Positions 12,365 through 23,454 of a DNA stretch of 64,000 nt are shown here, piece after piece. The stretch is from Darksidea phi (taxonomy: Eukaryota > Ascomycota > Dothideomycetes > Pleosporales > Lentitheciaceae), in contig JASJFT010000025.1 in assembly GCA_030770425.1 (NCBI GenBank), positions 1-64,000 of the forward strand, in the 5' to 3' direction. Position 1 is the stretch's first letter. Every line of letters begins with the position of its first letter. A model generated the notes under the pieces. The model did not search any database. It had not been told where the DNA came from and was given only the letters and a program-made list of their open reading frames with translations. The position numbers and the translations under genes were made by a program.

Positions 12365-12945
12365 CATAATCTCTGTGGATTGATGCGATTCGCCGCGACA
12401 CCTTCCTGCGACGGTGCACTGTCGACCACGTATTGCGTCCCTAGGGAGTGCTGCTTAGAACTTCCACCACACATATCCCTCAAAGAAGGCGCTCTCGCGG
12501 ATCCTTTGAACATTGCGGCGCATTGGTGTAAGCCTGCTGGCGATCTGCAAGGAAGGTCAATGAGCGTTTTCGGCGCGGGTCCGATTGGATTTGCCGTGCC
12601 GTGCCGTGGCACGCGCATTCGGTGCGACATCGGTCGTGGTAGTGGGTGTCGTGGGCTCTCGTCTGGACTTTGCAATGACATTCGGAGCCACATCGACATA
12701 CACAATGGGTTCGCAATCGCCTGAATTGAAGGCCGAAAGTATGCTGGCCAGTTCGAAAATGGGACAAGGAGAAGAAGTGGTTATTGATGCCACCGGAGCG
12801 GAGCCTTGCATTAACTGTGGCGTATGTGCTCTGAAACGGGGCGGTCTTTCCGTGCAAGCTGGACTTAGCTGTAGCCTTTCCATCGGTCAGATCTGCGACA
12901 AAGAAGTAACCTTAAAAGGCAGCTTTCGGTACGCTCCATGCAAGC
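12365..12945 (+). pseudogene. Zinc-dependent polyol (xylitol/sorbitol-type) dehydrogenase pseudogene
   Basis: Homology begins abruptly inside the catalytic domain (HNLCGLMRFAATP), continues through LPPHISLKEGALADPL and the Rossmann word GAGPIG, then shifts frame near 12590 and continues with AVARAFGATSVVVVGVV, VVIDATGAEPCINCG and ICDKEVTLKGSFRY. This order is typical of medium-chain polyol dehydrogenases, which oxidise sugar alcohols with NAD and use catalytic zinc. The N-terminal part (about 100 residues, including zinc ligands) and the C-terminal end are missing, and at least one frameshift lies between the parts. It stands head to head with the transporter relic, so the two probably once shared a promoter region. 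Confidence 0.8.
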
Positions 12946-13294
12946 GGAATACCCGCGTGACAGTCCACTTAACTTCCAGTGCCCGGTCCGAAAGCGGACC
13001 AGCAAGCGCCATGACAACCATTGCTATTGTTGAATTGAACAAGTTGATGGCCAAGGGCACGAACAAGTGGCTATTTAGCTAGTTGAGCGAGTTGAGGCAT
13101 TCCTGCTACTTTGGAGGTTCGGACCGCTGCGCTCCACCATTGTTCTGAACTGGACATATGAGAATCCGGACGAGTATTCTCGGACTGATTTGTGCGAGTA
13201 CGGGAAGAGTTTGTAATATTACTAACATAGTGTGCCATCGGTATGTCGCCATGTGCAGCTTCTGGTGACCTCAACAGTTGATCCATTTGCCGGG
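12946..13294. other. No gene; possible eroded gene ends
   Basis: Lies between the dehydrogenase and transcription-factor relics. Open frames on both strands have no recognisable domain and probably contain unrecognisable remains of both genes. Confidence 0.5.
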
Positions 13295-14010
13295 CTAGGA
13301 AAGGGCGGCGAATGATAATGAGTAGGTTGTCGAAAGTGAGCTGTGGTTGGTAGGGTGAGTAGTGGATGGTGTCATCAGGTGAACGGATGGAATTTTTTCG
13401 AAATACAGGGATTCGTAGATATCGGCAGGTGCCTCAAGTTTGCCGTCTTTGTCATTGACCCCAAGAGGCCGGCCGTATGTTACCGAAGCAAACCAGTAGT
13501 TATTGAGGAATGTTGGCGGACTAGCTACACATGGGACAGACATGGGCCCACGCTGCGCGTTCGTAGAGATCCCTGCTAACATCTTCCAATCGCCTCTTAT
13601 AGGCGCTCTATGTAGAGAAAGAGCCTGTACGGTTTTTATAGTTGGGCCTAGTAGAATACGAGCAAAATACATATCCGGGCAGGTGCTAGAGAACTCTGCT
13701 CCATCACGTTGATCAGTTGCGCTTCGACGCCTTTGATTAACTAAAGACTCATGCCACGCTATTCTGAATTTGAAGTGACTATATTGGCTGCGCTTCTGTG
13801 AGATCTATACCATGCAGCCGCACCGAGCACAGTCACAAGAAGGAGAAGGAATGACTTCTGAGACTTGAAGGCGAGCCCATCTGCAAGGCTTTCGAACTTC
13901 CCCCGAAACTTCGGCTCATAGATAACTAACGAGAACCAGTGGAAGCTTTCAAAGTACTTAGCTTCCGGGTATGGCGGAGATGCTCCTCTTGAGAGTAGAA
14001 TAGCGACCAA
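13295..14010 (-). pseudogene. Fungal transcription factor (Fungal_trans domain) pseudogene
   Basis: Three blocks typical of the middle homology region of Zn2Cys6-type regulators appear on the minus strand in changing frames: YFESFHWFSLVIYEPKFR with LLLLVTVLGAAAWYR (about 13760-13960), LINVMEQSSLAPARICILL (about 13680-13730), and ILLGPTIKTVQALSLHR with WFASVTYGRPLGVNDKDG (13400-13660). The frame breaks at least twice, near 13735 and 13670, and the expected region after the third block is lost. I see no Zn2Cys6 DNA-binding domain upstream, although 14172-14430 may hold unrecognised N-terminal remains. Such genes often regulate adjacent catabolic genes, which fits the neighbouring transporter and dehydrogenase relics. 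Confidence 0.75.
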
Positions 14011-15485
14011 GCAAGCAAATCTACTTTATAAGTCAAAGAGTGAACTAAGAGACGCTGAGGCCCGGTAAGGATCACCAACTTTCAGAGCAATGCTCATAGC
14101 CGAATCGACGCCAGCATCACCCAAAGAATGACATATGCTGTCTGGTTCCATGAGGCCCTTGGCATCTACTTTCAGGACAGAGTATCATCGTCGGATGCCA
14201 TATGCCTGGGTGCTGGTATCAAAGGGTTGCGCTGCTCTTGCGCCTCGGCGATGTCCCCGATGAATTCGGAAACAGCACGAGCCGCCACCGGAGTAGAAGT
14301 CATGACGATTGAGAAAGAGTGGCATGGGACCGGAAATGAGGCGATGGAATGGATGCGAACCTTTGGAAGCAAAAACGACCAGATTACTTGCAGACTGGCC
14401 TTGTTTTTCCCGCCCAACCCCCATAACTAATGTTGAACTAGGCTTGCCAAATCTGTACACAACCTCCCCCACTCTCACATGGCCACCGCGCCGCTGGTTG
14501 AAAGACAAAAATTGTGAAGGAGAAGAGTAGGAAAACTGCTTGTGTGCGCTTGAGCCTAGACCATGCGTTAGGTCAGTCAGTCATACTTGGCTTTAGTAAC
14601 GCCAACTTCCGGCGAGGAGGCACACTCCAATGAGCGGCCCTGTCACGTGCCTAAAAAGGGCAACCCAAAAAAGGTTGCCCTAAACACCAAAAAAGGGCAA
14701 AAATATAGCCCGAGGCTATACTCGAACCCTTACCTTTTCTCCGCCACTCCCCAACCCCCGCATCTGCTGTTCCGACCTGATAGAGCGCTCCCTTTCGGGG
14801 CACCTCAATACCTGGCGATATCTAGTGGCAGAGTCTCCGCAACTTGCGTTATAGAAGACCCCGTTTAACAGCCCACTAACGGTCCTGCGTCAGGATTCCG
14901 TTCCACTAGCCCATCTAGCCGTACACGTATGTAACGACTATCCCTATGATGCAAGGGGGTTTTTGAATTGAAAGAATGGTGTGTAAAGTAATATATATAC
15001 TGAACTTATTTGCTGAGGTGAGTGAAGGCAGCCGACCATTGAGAACCTCGGGATCGATATCGATACTCGGGGAGCAAGAGGGAGGAGATAAATGCTGCAA
15101 GGGATGCATCGTCGGGACGTCACTTGCCTTTCCTAACCAAGAATGCTCCTGTTCCGATATTTCTGTGCCCTTTGACATTATACCGACATGTTCACATGCA
15201 TTTACACTCCGGCATCAGGAATTCAAAATCAAGGAAAAAGGCTGTCATTTCGATATGGGCATGCATTCCGAGCAATCCTCTAGTGCCTGGTATCTGCATG
15301 TCCTACTAAATGTTGCAACATGGAACAAACCAACCTTTCCAACAGGAGTCAGAAACTCCAGACTTTAGGCGATGCTAATAACGGGGTATAACAGTAACAA
15401 AAATCATAAAGCTGTTCAAACAGACAGTCTTGGAAACTCCGGCCAAATGGAAGCCTTGACTAGCGCATTATGAAAATTCAAGGTC
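14011..15485. other. No clear gene; possible N-terminal remains of the regulator
   Basis: The minus-strand piece 14172-14310 (VAARAVSEFIGDIAEAQEQR) looks helical and coding, but its link to the regulator is uncertain. Two hairpins lie at 14657-14720. The rest, to the 3' end of the proline-rich gene, shows nothing recognisable. Confidence 0.45.
14657..14720. repeat. Two adjacent perfect hairpins
   Basis: The first has a 9-bp stem, AGGGCAACC (14657-14665) with GGTTGCCCT (14673-14681), and a 7-nt loop. The second has a 7-bp stem, TATAGCC (14704-14710) with GGCTATA (14714-14720), and a 3-nt loop. An AAAAAGGGCAA word recurs around them. They may be the end of a small mobile element or an RNA structure; function is unknown. 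Confidence 0.7.
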
Positions 15486-17790
15486 TTACTCCGCCCCCCA
15501 TACAACCACTGTCGGCGTACCAACACTTCCTCCAGTCCCACTATCATGCCTCTTCACCTCCTCTTTCCTCGCCTGCGTCTCATCTATCCTGGCTTCCACC
15601 TCTCCTTCAATCTCGACATCTACGCCTCGTTTCTCTAATAACCCCTTCAAATCTCGTCGCGGCGTTTTCATAAGTTCTGCGCTACATGCGACACAGACCC
15701 TCAAGTAGCACCACACACACGCCCACCTCCTCTCCCTGTCGTTGACTTTGCACACCATGCACGCCATAGGCTGGAATGTGTTTTTGGACCATACATAAGA
15801 CGAATGGTGCGAATAGCAGGTAAGGTGTTTGGTTGTTAGAGGTGGAGCAGGGCGACTTATGGGATGTTTAGTAAGGGGAGTGAAGGGTGGCGGGGATGTC
15901 GGAGCTTCGTTGCTTGGAACAGGGTCGGTGGGCGGCGTAGGAGGTCGTTGTTGAGAGATGGGATTTGAGGGGGCGGCAGTCGGTTCATTGCCTTCCTGTT
16001 GTTGCTTTCGTTGTTGGGAAGGAAGGGCAGCGAAGGCGGGTGGGGGGCGAGAAGAATTGGTAGGCGGCGGGGGTGGCGGCGCAGAACGCTGTTGGTGCTG
16101 CTGTCCTTGTTGTGACGGAAGGTTGGCGAAGGCGGGTGGGGGGCGGGAAGTGGATTGTGGCGTAAGATCTTGGACAGTGTTCTGGGGCTCCGGGGGGGAG
16201 ACGGGAGAAAGAGGTCTGACCGGCGCGGGTGCGGGTAGGATTTCACTATCTTTTCTTGGTGGCGGTGGTGGCGACTGAGCAGCTTCGAAACTGAAGGGGC
16301 GGCGCTGGCCATTCTCTTGCCCAAGAGATACAGGAGAAGGAACTTGCGTTTGTTGGACCTCCGTCTTTCTAGGCGAAGGCGTAGGTCCGGGAGTGATCGT
16401 CTCTAGCACTGGGGCTTGAGGTTCAGATACAGCTTTGGAACTCTTCATAAAGTTAAACCCCGTGCTACTCTTCCCCCTGGAATGCTGTTGTCCCTTTGCT
16501 CGAGGATTTGACGGTAGACCCATCCCAGCGAACGGCTTTTTGGGCGGTGGCGGTGCTGGAAGGGGATTCTCATCCGGTGTTGGCGGTAACTGACTTCCTA
16601 CTGGAGCAACGATGCGGGAAGCTGCCTCCTCTTCAACCAGGGACTTTGGGGGCGGTATCGGGGCGGGATTTGGCAAAGGCGTTGATGGTGATCTCATCGA
16701 GGAATCACCCGCTGATTTTGTCTCGATTGCACTAAAAGATCGAGGGTTGCTCGCTTGCTCTTTCTCGTCATCAAGACTCTGCTTGCGTGATCGCGATGCT
16801 TCCACCGCGCTAGTGGACCGACCTTTGCTCCCTTGCTCATTTTCGTCGTCAAAGGTTTGCTTGCGTGATCGCGGTGCTGGAGGCAATGGCCCACCCTTTC
16901 CTCCTCGTGGTCCGTTTCCGAGTTGAGCTAAGGAGGTGAACTTGGGCAAAGGCTTTCTCTTCATAGGTCCGGCAGTTTCCGATGCCTGGGACTGTAGAGA
17001 ATCCTTCCTAGGTGGCCGTTCGACGGATGATGTGTTTCCCATGGACACTTGCTGCTGCTGCTGACGGAGTTCAGACTTCTCTGGGGGAGGTGGAGGAAGG
17101 GACTTCTCTTCTTCTCTAGGCTGTGAAGAAGGGATGGGAGCGGGCTGAAAAGGTAACGATGGTGTGGGAGGAACGATGGCTGTGGATCCGTTGCTGACGG
17201 TGAGTTTAAGTGATGGCGGTTTCGAGCTACGCGTTAATCTTTTCGAGACGATCCTTTTTGGCTGACTCTCCATGGAGCTGCGAGACCCATCTGGAGAAGT
17301 GGGAGAAGAGGGGTCGTCGACTAAGAAAATGTTAGTAATGCGCGCCCTGAAGGTCTTGCATGTTGCGCGGAGGGAGAGGAAGAGAAGAAGGCACATAATC
17401 GGGCACATTTGGTGTGGATGTGTGTCTGTTGGGGAAATCTGGTTTGGCGTAATATTTCGGTATGGTGATAGGTGAATCTTATCTTTCGCAGACACGAGGT
17501 ACAAACAATCTGACCAACCAACTCATTCACAATAAAGACGATAGGAAGCAGTATTTACCTCGGAGCTGGAATCGCATGCTCATATGTCCTACCGGAGGGA
17601 GCGGCTTATCATTGTTGTAGTTCCTCTCTTTCTCTGGAGGAGTTGGAGGAAGGTCCTTCGGCGTTGGTACAGGAGAATATTTATAAGGTGAGCTGTCGCC
17701 GGCTCCGAATGAGTTTCCATAATCGTTCAAAAGAGCGCTGATGATGTCCTGCCGTGAAGCTGGAGGTAGGTTAAGGCTCGGCTGAGCCAT
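15486..17790 (-). CDS. Proline-rich protein with C-terminal Cys/His module
   Basis: Two exons, 17790-17559 and 17320-15486, joined across a 238-bp intron (GTAAATAC donor, CTAACAT branch, TTCTTAG acceptor); the spliced protein is 688 aa. Residues 1-75 contain a conserved-looking start (SRQDIISALLNDYGNSFGAG). The long middle is disordered and rich in Pro, Ser and Gln, with many PPxPP tracts suited to SH3 or WW binding. It carries an internal duplication (RSRKQ-x-DDE-x-EQ, about 25 residues apart) and a repeated RPPPAFA-x-LPSQQ. The last 130 residues hold a compact Cys/His region (CYSHH, CMVCK, CVWCYLRVCVAC) that probably binds zinc, then a charged helix. I do not know its function; a cytoskeletal or signalling scaffold would fit the proline tracts. 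Confidence 0.75.
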
Positions 17791-19094
17791 GATGTGTGCC
17801 GGTATTCAAAGACGCTGTGAGTGATAACGGAGGGCAGGCACGATTGGTCGGTTAAGGAACGACGTCGCAAAAAAGGAGCGTGAGTAGAGCGTAGAGCCGC
17901 GTACTACATTCAAAAACAAAAGAGCAACGAGAGAGTAGGCGCAAGGAGTATTCTCAAACCATAGAGTAGAGGAAAGAATGTCTTCGCTGTTGAAAATTGA
18001 AGGTGAGGGTGGCCGTCTCAGGTTCAAAAGATACAACATGGGTCTCGCTGACGTTCCCTGGTCAAACGCGTTGGTGTTTGACGATCCGACAAGGCCCCCT
18101 CCCCGTCCCGTCGCTGCATGAGGACGAAATCCCACGCACCGCCGCATCCTCAAATCCCTTGCATTCCGTGCTCACAAACATCTTAAGATGACAGGGTATG
18201 TATCTTATCTAGGTCGCGTGCGTTTTTCCAGATTCAGCCAAAATGCGCGCGTTCATATGTTCGGACTGAGCGATTGTAGAGATAGAAGGGCTAATTACTT
18301 CGCTAAGAGTTGCAAATAGCGGGTGGAAGGGGGCATTGAGGGCGCGATGGCTGAAGCATTCGGACATCCAGGGGCCGCCGGTACGTCAAATCACGGCACG
18401 TCGAATTCCCCACCGTGCGGATGATGATTGCACGTGATGCGTTTCAGCACTCCGAATGAGGATTCGCACCGCCAGGCGGCCGTGATCAGCCCACAGCCCA
18501 GCGACGCGTTCCCGGATGTTGGACGTGCGGGCTGTCATGCTTCGCTCCACTGGTGCCCGATGGCAGGCCTGAACCGTCTTCGCACCTTGATACTTCTCTT
18601 TCCTTGACAAAGTAATGCACGAAGCTAGATGCAAATGAATATCAACCCAAGGTATTATGAGCTCTAGGACGACGTTGTACGCCGTCGCAACAGTTAGATT
18701 GTCTAATATCTCCAGCGAAATTCCAGTACCGCCATGCAACAACCCCGCTCTAATCGCGCTCGGTCCTGTCAGCTCCAATTACGATAGATAATTATCGATA
18801 ACGGTGGTAATAGTAATAAGATCTCCTCATTTCCAACCCTCCAAGCAAACAAAACCACCCTGACCTTAACGAAGGTTGATCAGAAGTGCCAAACGCCTTC
18901 CGGAGATGGCCTACCTTAGGCCGTTGCTCCGGTTTTCACAGTTCCTATGGGTATCCGCGCCGCCTGGCTGCTGGGCTGATGACAAAAGAAAGAAAACAAC
19001 CCGTGCGCCGTCGCTAATGATCGACTATGATGGTCGGGAAATCCAGGTATAGTCCAAATATGTACAATAGGAAAGAAAAAGACGTCTCGGTAGC
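17791..19094. other. Intergenic; nothing recognised
   Basis: Contains the upstream region of the proline-rich gene and downstream sequence of the DUF7729 gene. A minus-strand frame at 18386-18778 has no recognisable domain. Confidence 0.5.
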
Positions 19095-20224
19095 CTATTG
19101 GAAGAAGTAGAGGAAAAGCATTATGAACAAGGTTATCGTTGGTGTGAAGGCGGTGGTCGTCACGGACGCGGCGCCTTTTATCGGGGCCGCCGTTACGTTT
19201 ACGAAGGATGCTCCGCAGTATATGGTGATTTGTTGCGCAGCGTTGGAATAGGTCTGACTTATGGGCTGCGTGGTGTTGCCCGCGAAAGTGGAGAAGATGG
19301 CCATCGTGTTTTGTAAACACGAGTTGCATGTTGGTCGCGTGCCGCCGGCTAGAGTCACACCGAGGGGTAAAGAGTAAGGATAGGCATCTTCGCCGGCGTT
19401 TGATCCGTTGGTGACAGCATTGGCGTAACCTGAACGCGGCCTAGTCAGCAAAATCCAACAGCGCGGTGGCCCATGATGCTTACAGTAGTTTCCGCCGTCG
19501 TCTCGCAAGCAGCTTGCTCGGTACAGTGGCTCATATGCTATCAACCCGTTGTATGCCTGCACCACCTGCGCATTGTTGTTGTCATAGTCCACTTTACAAG
19601 CTGTATCGGACATCAGCTCGCGCGCAAGGCTGTTCATGCCGCCTAAGCATTCGGTCGAGTTTGCGGCGCAGGTCGCTTCGAGGGTCTGCGTGATGCGGAT
19701 CTTGGATCGTGATGCGTCGAAGAGGCCGGTTGACGTCTACAGTGCGGTTAGCTGGGGATATGCGAGAGAGCATAGAATAACCGGCCTACCTGAAGCAGTA
19801 GCGAGAAGGGATGGCAAGTGTTTATGGTGTTGCTTTCGACCAGGCGGCTGAGGAAGCTGTCGCAAGTGCTTGTGAAGTTGTTGGACCAGCCCGAATCGAA
19901 TGGTTTCGGGATCTGGAAGTCGGCATCGCTAGCCCCGGGATCCGTATCAAGCGATCTTTTTGATGGCGGCGCCGATGTGGTTCTTGTCGCGTCTCCATCG
20001 TGTACAGGAGGCATTAACGGTGGAACTGGGAGAGGCCGGGCGTCGAGGAGCAGAGAGTTGTCAACCAAGACGGCGGGAAGGGGCGCTGACCTTGCCCGAC
20101 GATCACCATGTGGTATGGCAGCTGCTGATCCGAACTGGGACACAAGCACAAACACCACGAGCAGCGAGAGCAGACCGGTCGACCGCTTGGGATGCAGAGA
20201 AGGACAGCGCCGGTGCTGCTTCAT
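19095..20224 (-). CDS. Secreted, probably GPI-anchored DUF7729-type protein
   Basis: Three exons: 20224-19790, 19736-19484 and 19429-19095. The two introns of 53 and 54 bp have GTAGG/GTAAGC donors and CTAAC/CTGAC-like branch sites; the product is 340 aa. The start at 20224 was chosen because it places a basic stretch (KQHRRCPSLHPKR) before the hydrophobic signal segment LLSLLVVFVLVSQFGSAAA; an in-frame ATG lies upstream at 20335. The core has the DUF7729 pattern: FDSGWSNNFTSTC, HPFSLLLQ, ITQTLEATC, YNGLIAYEPLYRASCL, YPYSLPLGVTLAGGTRPTC, CLQNTMAIFSTFAGNTTQP. Several N-glycosylation sites and spaced cysteines fit an extracellular protein. The C-terminus is hydrophobic (TITLFIMLFLYFF) as in GPI signals. 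Function is unknown; a cell-wall role is likely. Confidence 0.82.
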
Positions 20225-22599
20225 ATGCTTCTGCCCCCGGACGCTGTGCGTTGCCGTGCGCAAGGCTTCATGGTGCGGCAGCATGGTTCCCGACTCCCGT
20301 TTCGCCAGGGCTGCCACGGAGTTTATGTTTCTCAAAGATCCGTCGCCACTTCTGTTTATTATTCTGCCGCCGTTTTCGATCTCTGCCGGACCATGGCAGT
20401 ACCTCTACGTTTCGCCGTCACTCGGAGAGCGCACCGTGGTTGTCCAGACGTCGGCTTCGTTCCGCTGAATGCGCCCCTTGCAGAAGGGGACCAACGAGCC
20501 GAGGTGAGTCGGGACGCTACTGTCGGGACGGTACAGGGGTAGCGATTAGAGGTCGGAAGGGGAAAAAGCGACAACAGTTGGAGGCCTGCGAGGGATTGTC
20601 GATCGTAGCCTGGGAAGGTCGAAGGCAACGTGCTCCTTTTGATCCTTTAATCGTCCATGCAGCCCTCTTGACCGGTTTTCTGGGGGCAGTCCCTTATTTT
20701 ATTAGGGTCCTGCGCCATTGAGTGCTTGCAGACCCTGCAAGCCACCACTTCGCCCACTGCTGGACAGGGACTTGTGAAAGGCTAGCACCCGAAAGCACCA
20801 CTCAACGGGGCTTTTCGTCTGCAAGTCGGGTAATAACGCCGCCATAATCGTCGTCTTGGGAGCGCCGCCAACCATAGGTGGGTGCGCCCTTGGCTTGTGT
20901 AGGCAATATAACCACCCAGGCGGTAACCGGATCGAGGGAGTTCTAGCCTCACCGATGCCGGTGGACGGCCCCTTGCCTTCGAATGCAAAGACGCTCCGTC
21001 ACCACGCGGAAGCTTGCCCAGATGCCGCAAGGGCCTGAGCTATCACCGTGGAAGTTATCGGTGCCCTTGCTCGTCAAAGCAGAATGCGTCCTCCTTGCGG
21101 GCGCGGCTACATGCAATCAAGCAGACATCTGACTAAACGTTGCATCGCAAAGGCAGCTGAAATACGATTGAGCGGTTAGACAGCCTGTCACACATTTCGG
21201 CATACCCCTGGTGTTCTTTTGGCGAACGTTCTCGAGTGTGCCGGCATTACTTGCATATCGACCCCGCCAAGCCAATAAAGCCACCATGAAAACGCTCTCC
21301 TATCACCGTCTATCCACACCACACCGTCAGCGCAAAGAGCGCCAGCCTTGTTCGTCGTTCTCTCTACCGCCTCTGCCTCATCTCAGCTTCGAACAATTGC
21401 AGGCTTTGAAGGCCCCACGCTCTTGAGCCAATGTCGGGAGTACGTAGCGATCTCTGAGCCCTCGTGTCCTAGAGGCCCTGGCCCCCTTTGCTGCTTGCCA
21501 AATGCGTCCGAGGACATACGCGTTCAAAGCTGAGCCGTGCCTCTAGATTTCTCTTTCATTTCTCGGTTTCTGCCAGTCCCAACACACCTTCGTATTTTGT
21601 CTAGATTGCCTCAATATTCGCTCGTGCTTGCAGCAATTAAGACTGGAGAGAAGGCAAGCCTTGCTAGGGAGTCTTGAGGCAAGGCGCTCAGCAGTCAATA
21701 TTGACAACCAACCTCCAGCCTTGCCATTTCAATCTCGAGCCACCGTTCATCTTCTCGGCTCAAAGGAGCGACCTGGAATCTGACCACTCACTCCATTACT
21801 TCGCCGCTTTTGAGTAGTGAAACAACAGTAGGACTTTCGATTTGGGCAACAGTGATGTCGCCGATGCCCCTTGATCCATCATTTCCAAGGCACTGCTCAA
21901 CTCAACCGGGTATTTCTCAGTTATATATATGCACCTGAGTATTCGACAAGGTCATCGCCATGGTCATTAATTCAACTACCCCGCCGACGAAGCCATGTGG
22001 TGCAGCGTGGCCCTGGTCAGCTTTCCCGAGAAAGCGTCGCGAATCCGATCGCTGTTCGACGCAACCGTGCAACGATTCCCCCGATCCCATAGACACCCCG
22101 GTTGCGAAAATTAATAAGCGACCCCCATCCGAGCTGACCCGCTATACCAGAGCGGGAGATCTCTTACAAACACCTTGACCTTATCCAACACAATATAGAG
22201 TTTCCACGCGGCACCTTAAGGTAACGGAACGCCATGAGAGACCGCTTAAATATATCTTGATGGTGAAGAGTCCTCCATTTGGAAATTGCCAATGTGGCGC
22301 GAAAAGCCTCGCCATTGCTTTGTGATTTGTCACTGAACGCGCGTGCCTGCTTTCCCCTGGCTACGCCGTGCTGAGTGCATGTATCTGTCTGTTCTGACTG
22401 CTTCAGGTGTCTTCGGCCTACCCCGCTCTACCCTCGTTTCAGGTCAATGACTTTTCTCCACTTATCACAAATTGTCCACAGTTATTCTACCTCTATCCCC
22501 GTCTACCTTTACGGAAATCGCGTCCGACAGTCCCGAACGTTCCTTATGGTACCTGGCAGAGTTAGACGACGTCAATGGGAGGCCATGTGACGCACATCT
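20225..22599. other. Intergenic; nothing recognised
   Basis: Open frames opposite the DUF7729 first exon are shadows. From 20720 to 22600 I see no domain, signal peptide or splice pattern. Imperfect GCCTTGC/GCAAGGC repeats around 21650-21690 could form a hairpin. Confidence 0.5.
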
Positions 22600-23454
22600 T
22601 GAAAAGTGAGTCCGAAACCGTCGCTGCTCGGCCGTTCGCGAAAGATGCGTAGAGACTGTATCCACCATTCCTTGCGGTATTCTCGACGTGTGAAGAATTC
22701 CAGAACAAACAACGTCGATGCTGATATTCTCTTTCTGGGCCCTGTTAGCTAGCAACCTCATACTCAAGCATACACTTTTCAGTATCCACGATGTAGCTCG
22801 AACGAAGTTGACAGCAGCAGCTTTTGCTCCAGCATACTCGGGCTAGGTTTCGTGTGGAACGATGGCTGCTACACTAGCGGCGGCCACGGTTTTGCCACCA
22901 GGTGTCCTGTTCTTCCTCATAAAATGGATTGTGAGTTGTGTTCCATATACGAGACCTCTGTAGTCAACGTCCGCGGTAAGCACGTCAGGCTTCGGCGGGA
23001 TTCTACCCTGGATCAGCTGAATATAAGCGCGCGTTTATTTTCTATCCTACATATCCATACCCGATGCTCGAAGATGAATACAGAACTAACCATTCGTTAG
23101 GCATGGCCATCAACGATGAACAAAAACGCTTACCTTTGGTCCACGATACCAGCGGTGGCGCACAGAGCATCGATTCGGCTGTACCTGTCCTAGACCTGCT
23201 GGAACATCGAAGCCTGACTGCTACCGTCAGCAGCAACACCGTGTCGTGTCATGAACCATTACCAACCTGTCGTAGGCGGCTACGTTGCACCTGTGGAAGC
23301 TCGATGCATCACCCAGTTCCACGGCAAAGTCCTTGTTTTCGTTGGTGTCCGCAATGGCGACCTTCTACCGGCGTTGTACAAGCTTCTCGACAAGACGCAT
23401 TCCCATCCGCGAGTTTCCGCCCGTTCCAATAGCTACAGAAGCTGGGGGCGTCAT
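22600..23454 (-). pseudogene. Short-chain dehydrogenase/reductase pseudogene
   Basis: Classical SDR blocks appear in order: MTPPASVAIGTGGNSRMG (the TGxxxGxG cofactor motif, final glycine region altered), VAIADTNENKDFA, RIDALCATAGIVDQ (NAG-like motif), DVLTADVDYRGLVYGTQL, VAAASVAAIVPHE (Ser region), YAGAKAAAVNFVRA (YxxxK catalytic motif) and ISIDVVCSGILHTSRIPQGM. The frame is broken by TGG-to-TAG changes at 23365-23367 and 23190-23192 and by frameshifts. Two gaps between blocks resemble former introns. NAD(P)-dependent SDRs of this type oxidise alcohols or reduce ketones; the substrate cannot be told. There is no clear 3' end. Confidence 0.8.

Noticed and set aside
14701..14830. tRNA-like words (GGGTTCGAGTATAGCC and GCTCTATCAGG on the minus strand)
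   Set aside because: The T-arm and acceptor stems do not pair and spacing of the boxes does not give a cloverleaf.
18386..18778. 130-codon minus-strand frame
   Set aside because: No domain or family; composition not distinct from random frames nearby.
19960..20721. 253-codon plus-strand frame
   Set aside because: Largely antisense to the first exon of the DUF7729 gene; Arg-rich shadow.
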